DNA of 64,000 bases from Triticum aestivum (lineage: Eukaryota; Streptophyta; Magnoliopsida; Poales; Poaceae): the NCBI RefSeq assembly GCF_018294505.1, contig NC_057807.1:264101306-264165305 (forward strand), in the 5' to 3' direction. A program made the translations under genes and the position numbers. How positions within the stretch are numbered: position 1 is the first letter of the stretch; every line of letters begins with the position of its first letter. A model generated the notes under the pieces. That model saw only the letters and a program-made list of their open reading frames with translations. It was not told where the DNA came from and ran no database searches. Shown in pieces: positions 57,198 through 64,000 of the stretch.

Positions 57198-58617
57198 TGA
57201 TAACCCACAAGTATAGGGGATCGCAACAGTTTTCGAGGGTAGAGTATTCAACCCAAATTTGTTGATTCGATACAAGGGGATCCAAAGAATATTCTCAAGT
57301 ATTAGCAGCTGAGTTGTCAATTCAACCACACCTGGAAACTTAGTATCTGCAGCAAAGTGTTTAGTAGCAAAGTAATATGATAGTGGTTGTAACGGTAACA
57401 AAAGTAAAGACAGCAAAAGTAATGTTTTTGGTATTTTTGTAGTGATTGTAACAGTAGCAACGGGAAAGTAAATAAGCGAGAACCAGTATATGGAAAACTC
57501 GTAGGCACCGGATTAGTGATGGATAATTATGCCGGATGCGGTTCGTCATGTAACAGTCATAACATAGGGTGACACAGAACTAGCTCCAATTCATCAATGT
57601 AATGTAGGCATGTATTCCGTATATAGTCATACGTGCTTATGGAAAAGAACTTGCATGACATCTTTTGTCCTACCCTCCCGTGGCAGCGGGGTCCTATTGG
57701 AAACTAAGGGATATTAAGGCCTCCTTTTAATAGAGAACCGGAACAAAGCATTAGCACATAGTGAATACATGAACTCCTCAAACTATGGTCATCACCGGGA
57801 GTGGTCCCGATTATTGTCACTTCGGGGTTGCCGGATCATAACACATAGTAGGTGACTATAGACTTGCAAGATAGGATCAAGAACTCACATATATTCATGA
57901 AAACATAATAGGTTCAGATCTGAAATCATGGCACTCGGGCCCTAGTGACAAGCATTAAGCATAGCAAAGTCATAGCAACATCAATCTCAGAACATAGTGG
58001 ATACTAGGGATCAAACCCTAACAAAACTAACTCGATTACATGATAAATCTCATCCAACCCATCACCGTCCAGCAAGCCTATGATGGAATTACTCACGCAC
58101 GGCGGTGAGCATCATGAAATTGGTGATGGAGGATGGTTGATGATGACGACGGCGACGAATCCCCCTCTCCGGAGCCCCGAACGGACTCCAGATCAGCCCT
58201 CCCGAGAGAGATTAGGGCTTGGCGGCGGCTCCGTATCGTAAAACGCGATGATTTCTTCTCTCTGATTTTTTTCTCCCCGAAAGCCAATATATGGAGTTGG
58301 AGTTGGCGTCGGAGGGCCACCAGGGGGCCCACGAGGTAGGGGGCGCGCCCAGGAGGGGGGGGCGCCCCCACCCTCGTGGACAGGGTGTGGGCCCCCTGGT
58401 CTTCATCTTTGGCGAGGATTTTTTATTATTTTTTCTAAGATGTTCCGTGGAGTTTCAGGTCATTCCGAGAACTTTTATTTTCTGCACATAAAACAACATC
58501 ATGGCAATTCTGCTGAAAACAGCGTCAGTCCGGGTTAGTTCCATTCAAATCATACAAGTTAGAGTCCAAAACAAGGGCAAAAGTGTTTGGAAAAGTAGAT
58601 ACGACGGAGACGTATCA
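57198..58617 (-). repeat. Element G 3' LTR
   Basis: 1,420 bp, TGATAACCCAC to GAGACGTATCA on the plus strand. It includes a GC-rich hairpin-like block at 58310-58400 (GGGGGCGCGCCC and neighbours). The boundary is set by the polypurine tract that follows. The 5' LTR is outside the window. Confidence 0.87.
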
Positions 58618-58632
58618 ACTCCCCCAAGCTTA
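58618..58632 (-). promoter_or_regulatory. Element G polypurine tract
   Basis: Minus strand TAAGCTTGGGGGAGT abuts the 3' LTR. An identical 15-mer occurs at 60602-60616. Confidence 0.85.
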
Positions 58633-60636
58633 AACCCTTGCTTGTCCTCAAGCAATTCAGTTGACAAACTGAAAGAGAAAAAGAAAAACTTTTACAAACT
58701 CTGTTTGCTCTTGTTGTTGTAACATGAAAAGCCAGCATTCAAGTTTCAGCAAATATTATGAACTAACCATACTAACAATAACACATAGGTCTCACAATTA
58801 CTCATATCAATAGCATAATCAGCTAGCGAGCTATAATAACAAAACTCGGATGACAACACTTTCTCAAAATAATCATAACATGATATAACAAAATGGTATC
58901 TCGCTAGCCCTTTCTGAGACCGCAAAACATAAATGCAGAGCACCTTTAAAGATCAAGGACTGACTAAACATTGTAATTCATGGTAAAAGAGATCCAGTCA
59001 AGTCATACCCAATATAAACCAATTAATAATGAATGCAAACGACAGTGTGCTCTCCAGCGGGTGCTTTTAATAAGAAGGATGATGACTCAACATAAAAGTA
59101 AATAGATAGGCCCTTCGCAGAGGGAAGCAGGGATTTGTAGAGGTGCCAGAGCTCGATTTTGAAATAGAGATAAATTATATTTTGAGCGGCATACTTTCAT
59201 TGTCAACATAACAACTAAGAGATGACGATATCTTCCATGCTAAACAAATTATAGGCGGTTCCCAAACAGAATGGTAAAGTTTATACTCCCCCTCCTCCAC
59301 AAGCATCAATCCATGGCTTGCTCGAAACAACGAGTGCCTCCAACATTCAACGGGTCCCAGGGGAGTTTTGTTTGCAATTATTTTGATTTAGTTTGCATAA
59401 AGCATGGGACTGGGCATCCCGGTGACCAGCCATTTTCTCGTGAATGAGGAGCGGAGTCCACTCCTCTTGAGAATAACCCGCCTAACATGGAAGATAAGGG
59501 CAGCCCTAGTTGAATATGAGCTATTCGAGCATGCAAAACAGAATGTTTATTTGAAGGTTTAGAGTTTGGCACATACAAATTTACTTGGAACGGCAGGTAA
59601 ATACCGCATATAGGAAGGTATAGTGGACTCATATGGAACAACTTTGGGGTTTAAGGAGTTTGGATGCACAAGCAGTATTCCCGCTTAGTACAGGTGAAGG
59701 CTAGCAAAAGACTGGGAAGCGACCAACTGAGAGAGCGACAACAGTCGTAAACATGCATTAAAATTAATTTACACCGAATACAAGCATGAGTAGGATATAA
59801 TCTACCATGAACATAAATATCATGAAGGCTATGTTGATTTGATTCAACTACATGCGTGAACATGTGCCAAGTCTAGTCACTCAATTCATTTAAAGGAGGA
59901 TACCATCCCATCATACCACATCATAATCATTCTAATAGCATGTTGGCACGCAAGGTAAACCATTATAACTCATAGCTAATCAAGCATGGCACAAGCAACT
60001 ATAATCTCTAAATGTCATTGCAAATATGTTTACTTCATAATAGCTGACTCAGGAACGATGAATCATCATATTTACAAAAACAAGAGAGGTCGAGTTCATA
60101 CCAGCTTTTCTCATCCCAATAAGTCCATCATATATCATCATTATTGCCTTTCACTTGCACGACCGAACGATGTGTATAATAATAAGAGTGCACGTGCATT
60201 GGACTAAGCTGGAATCTGCAAGCATTCAACTCAAGAGAGAAGACAAGTAATATGGGCTCTAAGTTAAATAAACAATCATGCATATAAGAGCCACTAAGCA
60301 TTTTCAATCATGGTCTTCTCGACCCCAAAGAAAGAAAAGAAATAAAACTATTTACACGGGAAAGCTCCCAACAAGCAAAAGAAGAACGGGAAATATTTTT
60401 GGGTTTTCTTTTTAATTACTACAGCAAAGAAATAAACTACTACTAATTTTTTTGGTTTTTTCTTAAGGTTTATTAAACACACAAGAAGAAAGCAGGAAAA
60501 AGAAAATAAACTAGCATGGATATTACAGTGAAAGAGTATGAGCACCGACATCTAGCAATGAGTGTGTGTGAACATGAATGTAATGTCGGTGGGAAATACG
60601 TACTCCCCCAAGCTTAGGCTTTTGGCCTAAGTTGGT
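58633..60636 (-). other. Element G non-coding region between env-position ORF and 3' LTR
   Basis: About 2 kb, AT-rich, with short open frames only and no recognisable protein. A second copy of the polypurine 15-mer is at 60602-60616, just after the stop of the upstream ORF. Confidence 0.65.
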
Positions 60637-61662
60637 CTATTGCCAGGGATAGCCTGGCGGATACCCGTAGGTGAAGCTGGGGTCATACTGCGATGCAGCG
60701 GCTATCGCCGCCTGAGCTGTAGCGTGGCGTCGAGCAGCCTCCGCTCTCCTCTCGTACTCATCTGCCTCCTCTCTGGTAATAATATATCTTCCTTTTGTCT
60801 GAGAATCAAAGAAGGCAGGAGCAGGAAGAGTAATACGGACAACATGCCGTTTGTTAAAGATTAATCGATACTGGAGAGGTGGTTCAGTCCTCTCAACAAA
60901 CTGGTGGGAAACCATAGAATCAAAATCTAAACAAGTAGGGGGTAACTCCATGTCACCCTCACGAATGTCTATCTCAAGAAAATTAGCTAAGCGGGTTGCA
61001 TAAATTCCTCCAAAGAAATCTCCGTTATGTCTATTATGATGCAACCTACGAGCTACAATGGCTCCCAAATGATAAGATTGGTCTCCTAACACAGCACTTC
61101 TGAGAATGCTGAGACTAGGGGCACACATGTGACATGCTTCATCCTTAGCATTTATGCATCTACCTATGAAGAGAGCAAAATAATGTATAGCAGGAAAGTG
61201 AATGCTCCCTATAGTGGCTTGTGTTATATCTCTAGATTCCCCCACAGTTATTCTAGCAAGAAAGTCTCTATATTCAGATTTAGGGGGATCCCTGACACTA
61301 CCCCAAGATGGAAGTTTGCAAGCAAGAGTGAAATCCTCTAAGTCCATGGTATAAGATTTGTCATAAAGGTCAAACATGACTGAAGGAGAATTACGCGAAG
61401 ATGAAAACTCAAACCTCCTCACAAATGAACTTGTGAGATCATGATACTGGGGGCATTTGTCAGCTTCAAAGTCCTCAAGACCGGCGTTACGCAAATATGT
61501 GCTAAATTATTCTTTGATTCCCGCTTGATTCATAAAATTTTCCGAAGGCCATTCACAGGGCCTCACAGGAGCGTCTCTTGGTGGTTCCTCGTCAACATCA
61601 CGCATTGCAAGCCTGGGACCTTGCTTCCTTGAAGAACCACCTTGGAACATCTTCCTAAACAT
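60637..61662 (-). pseudogene. Element G env-position ORF (Athila ORF-type protein)
   Basis: From ATG at 61662 (MFRKMFQGGSSRKQGPRLAM) the frame holds 341 codons with one in-frame TAA at about 61506 (after NQAGIKE). After it: LEDFEADKCPQYHDLTSSFV, SPSVMFDLYDKSYTMDLEDF, ITVGESRDITQATIGSIHFP, IHYFALFIGRCINAKDEACH, GAIVARRLHHNRHNGDFFGG, YATRLANFLEIDIREGDMEL and a C-terminal YGYPPGYPWQ. No signal peptide or transmembrane segment is visible. It sits where env would be, but looks like the plant Athila ORF1-type family; function unknown. The single stop suggests moderately recent decay. Confidence 0.82.
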
Positions 61663-62500
61663 ATTGTTTCCTCTGAAAAATTTCTGAAATTTTTAGTAAC
61701 TTCAAATAAAAGTGAACCAACTTCAATAAAATTGATAGCAACAACTCCCACGAGTGCCTAGAGCCTATATCAAGCATTAGAACTACTTGGAACCAAATAA
61801 ATTTGACATGCAAGCTCAAGAACATGGTCACCTATGCAACACAAATTTGCAATGAATAAAGAACTAGAACAAAAACTAATTGGACCAATGGAGGAGTCAC
61901 ATACCAAGGAACAATCTCCCCAAGCAGTTTTGCGAGAGGTGCTTTGAGCAAGGAGATCGAAAATCACAGCAACAGGGGCTGGAACTCGTGCTTGAGTTGG
62001 TTTTTCGTGTTTATGTGAGGCAGAGGAAGAAGATGGGTGCAGGGATAAGTGGAGGAGGGCCACCATGGGCTCACGAGGCAGGGGGCGCGCCCAGGGGGGT
62101 AGGGCGCGCCCTCCACCATCGTGGCCAGGTGGCAGCTCCCCCGCGGTAATTTTTGCACAGTAAATCCTCAAATATTCCGAAAAAATCATATTAAATTGGC
62201 ATGGCATTCTGAGGACTTTTTTTCGGGATAATTTTATATTGCACGATAAGTCGGGAAACAGACAGAGAAAATACTATTTTACTTTATTTCTACTAAATAA
62301 CAGAAAATCTAAGGGTACAGAAGATTGTGCTTCTAGTTTCATCCATCTCGTGATCATCAAAATGAACCCACTAACAAGGTTGATCAAGTCTTGTTAACAA
62401 ACTCATTCCGAATAACACGGAACCGGAGAAATTTCGAATAACACTAAGTTACCTCAACGGGGATATGAAAATCCCCAACAATAAGAATATCATACTTTTT
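61663..62500 (-). other. Element G gap where pol should be
   Basis: About 840 bp with no RT, RNase H or integrase motif. A GC-rich inverted repeat (GGGCGCGCCC units, about 62083-62112) resembles part of the LTR at 58330-58375. Confidence 0.65.
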
Positions 62501-64000
62501 CTAGACAGTAGGGAGAAGAAATTCAAAACCTCCAAATATAATCGATGGAATTTTTCCAATAGAGTTGATACTATAAACTTGAGGTTGTTTCCTCGGAAAG
62601 TGTACCGTGTGCTCATTACCATTAACATGAAAAGTGACATTGCCTTTGTTGCAATCAATAACAGCCCCTGCAGTATTAAGGAAAGGTCTTCCAAGAATAA
62701 TAGACATACTATCATCCTCGGGAATATCAAGAATAACAAAGTCCGTTAAAATAGTAACGTTTGCAACTACAACAGGCACATCCTCACAAATACCGACAGG
62801 TATAGCAGTTGATTTATCAGCCATTTGCAAAGATATTTCAGTAGGTGTCAACTTATTCAAGTCAAGTCTACGATATAAAGAGAGAGGCATAACACTAACA
62901 CCGGCTCCAAGATCACATAAAGCAGTTTTAACATAATTTCTCTTAATGGAGCATGGTATAGTAGGTACTCCTGGATCTCCAAGTTTCTTTGGTATTCCAC
63001 CCTTAAAAGTATAATTAGCAAGCATGGTGGAAATTTCAGCTTCCGGTATCTTTCTTTTATTAGTAATGATATCCTTCATATACTTAGCATAAGGATTTGT
63101 TTTGAGCACATCAGTTAATCGCATACGCAAAAAGATGGGTCTAATCATTTCAGCAAAGCGCTCAAAATCCTCATCATCCTTTTTCTTGGATGGTTTCGGA
63201 GGAAAAGGCATGGGTTTCTGAACCCATGGTTCCCTTTCTTTACCATGTTTCCTAGCAACGAAGTCTCTTTTATCATAACGTTGATTCTTTGATTGTGGGT
63301 TATCAAGATCAACAGCAGGTTCAACTTCTACATCATTATCATTACTAGGTTGAGCATCATCATGAACATCATCATTAACATTTTCACTAGGTTCATGTTC
63401 ATTACCAGATTGTGTTTCAGCATCAGACATAGAGATATCATTTGGATTCTCAGGTGGTTCAGCAATAGGTTCACTAGAAGTTTGCAAAGTCCTATCATTT
63501 TTCTTTTTCTTCCTTTTAGAAGAACTAGGTACATCAATATTATTTCTCTGAGAATCTTGCTCGATTCTCTTAGGGTGGCCTTCAGGATACAAAGGTTCCT
63601 GAGTCATTCTACCAGTTCTAGTAGCCACTCTAACAGCATAATCATTTTTCTTACTATTCATTTCATCAAGCACTTCTTTCTGAGCTTTAAGTACTTGTTC
63701 TACTTGAGTGGTAACCATAGAAGCATGTTTGCTAACAAGTTTAAGTTCACCTCTAATATTAGCCATATAATCACCCAAGCGTTTAATCATAAAGGTATTC
63801 TGTTTTAATTGTCTACCAAAATAAGCATTAAAGTCATCTTGCTTAAACATAAAGTCATCAAACTCATCCAAGCACTGACTAGCAATTTTAGTAGGAGGGA
63901 CTTCAGCTTTATCATATCTATAGAGAGAATTTACCTTTACTACCTGTGTCGGGATATCGGGATCAGGAGGTTCTTCAGTGAATAAGGAATTGAGATCATA
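62501..64000 (-). CDS. Element G gag C-terminal region and protease (partial at window edge)
   Basis: The frame is open from the right edge to a stop at 62501-62503, 499 codons with no start inside the window. The gag part has QDDFNAYFGRQLKQNTFMIK, a coiled-coil-like stretch, Lys-rich SSKRKKKKND and a long acidic DDVHDDAQPSNDNDVEVEPA. Then PWVQKPMPFPPKPSKKKDDE and FLRMRLTDVLKTNPYAKYMK lead into a retropepsin-like protease: VKTALCDLGAGVSVMPLSLY (Asp in DLGAG in place of DTG/DSG, as in Athila), LDIPEDDSMSIILGRPFLNT and GAVIDCNKGNVTFHVNGNEH. The stop follows the protease, and no RT comes after it. Confidence 0.85.
   Translation of the reverse strand, partial: YDLNSLFTEEPPDPDIPTQVVKVNSLYRYDKAEVPPTKIASQCLDEFDDFMFKQDDFNAYFGRQLKQNTFMIKRLGDYMANIRGELKLVSKHASMVTTQVEQVLKAQKEVLDEMNSKKNDYAVRVATRTGRMTQEPLYPEGHPKRIEQDSQRNNIDVPSSSKRKKKKNDRTLQTSSEPIAEPPENPNDISMSDAETQSGNEHEPSENVNDDVHDDAQPSNDNDVEVEPAVDLDNPQSKNQRYDKRDFVARKHGKEREPWVQKPMPFPPKPSKKKDDEDFERFAEMIRPIFLRMRLTDVLKTNPYAKYMKDIITNKRKIPEAEISTMLANYTFKGGIPKKLGDPGVPTIPCSIKRNYVKTALCDLGAGVSVMPLSLYRRLDLNKLTPTEISLQMADKSTAIPVGICEDVPVVVANVTILTDFVILDIPEDDSMSIILGRPFLNTAGAVIDCNKGNVTFHVNGNEHTVHFPRKQPQVYSINSIGKIPSIIFGGFEFLLPTV

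Larger units (their letters stand above)
40451..64000 (-). mobile_element. Element E: CACTA (En/Spm) DNA transposon, one end in window, split by F and G
   Basis: Starts with the CACTA terminus CACTACTAGGGAAAAGCC at 40451, followed by about 260 bp of subterminal repeats. Two minus-strand genes are present: an En/Spm-type transposase fragment (56270-57197) and a three-exon second gene (41490 to about 44999). The element is interrupted by F (45226-55260) and by G from 57198; its other end is beyond the window. The preceding 3 bp TAG (40448-40450) would be the target duplication, but the partner is not visible. CACTA sequence proper in the window is 40451-45225 and 55266-57197. Confidence 0.9.
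57198..64000 (-). mobile_element. Element G: Athila-type Ty3/gypsy retrotransposon (Sabrina-like), partial, lacking RT and integrase
   Basis: Minus-strand element with its 3' LTR at 57198-58617 and an internal region running off the right edge. In minus order from the edge: gag-protease (64000-62501), a gap with no pol, an env-position ORF (61662-60637), a long non-coding stretch and a polypurine tract. It inserted into the CACTA transposase gene; the flanking 5 bp are CATAG (57193-57197), and the partner duplication is outside the window. The name Sabrina is from memory of the LTR start TGATAACCCACAAGTATAGG. Confidence 0.88.

Noticed and set aside
57198..64000. A host gene near the right edge
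   Set aside because: All coding motifs there are gag, protease or Athila-type ORF of element G.

Overview
The window looks like intergenic DNA from a large grass genome, most likely Triticeae (wheat, Aegilops, barley or rye). No host gene was found. Almost every base belongs to transposable elements inserted into one another. Four insertions have perfect or near-perfect ends; for the four retrotransposons that lie wholly inside the window, both LTRs and a 5-bp target duplication can be read. Family names such as Fatima, Sabrina and Maximus are from memory and tentative. Superfamily assignments rest on motifs seen in the sequence.

Layout (elements lettered A-G). A is an old minus-strand Ty3/gypsy chromovirus (RIRE3/Tekay type), at 1-4639 and 37026-40450, with LTRs that run off the window or are cut. 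B is a plus-strand Tat-type gypsy element (Fatima-like) at 4640-37020, inserted in the gag of A with duplication ATGAT. C is a minus-strand Sirevirus-like Ty1/copia element at 4983-27469, inserted in the 5' LTR of B with duplication AGGAG. D is a minus-strand chromovirus with 4.08-kb LTRs at 12104-25208, inserted in C with duplication ATCAA. This makes a four-deep nest A>B>C>D. To the right, E is a CACTA (En/Spm) DNA transposon starting at 40451 inside the right LTR of A. E is itself split by F, a plus-strand Sirevirus-like element at 45226-55260 (duplication ACATC), and by G, a minus-strand Athila-type element (Sabrina-like) from 57198 past the right edge. A probable MITE and microsatellites sit in an intron of the E gene.

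Coding state. D is the best preserved retrotransposon: gag, protease, RT, RNase H, integrase and part of a chromodomain lie in one frame with one internal stop and one stop inside the chromodomain. C keeps a complete pol frame with nonsense mutations and a mutated RT active site, but almost no gag. F has gag and an env-position ORF but no pol at all. G has gag-protease and an env-position ORF but no RT or integrase. B has a nearly complete pol with one nonsense codon and carries a spliced antisense gene between pol and the 3' LTR. A has an extra ORF upstream of gag (ORF0-like) and many lesions. The CACTA second gene is open across two introns that can be placed exactly, although its protease-like domain has lost key catalytic residues.

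The most interesting non-coding signal is the dense array of short palindromes of the form TCGGTNNNACCGA in the LTRs of C and F, repeated upstream of the env-position ORF of F beside a TATA box. I did not find convincing evidence of a wholly new system. The best leads are the internal promoter-like unit of F, the antisense gene of B, and the intact CACTA gene with a dead protease-like domain.
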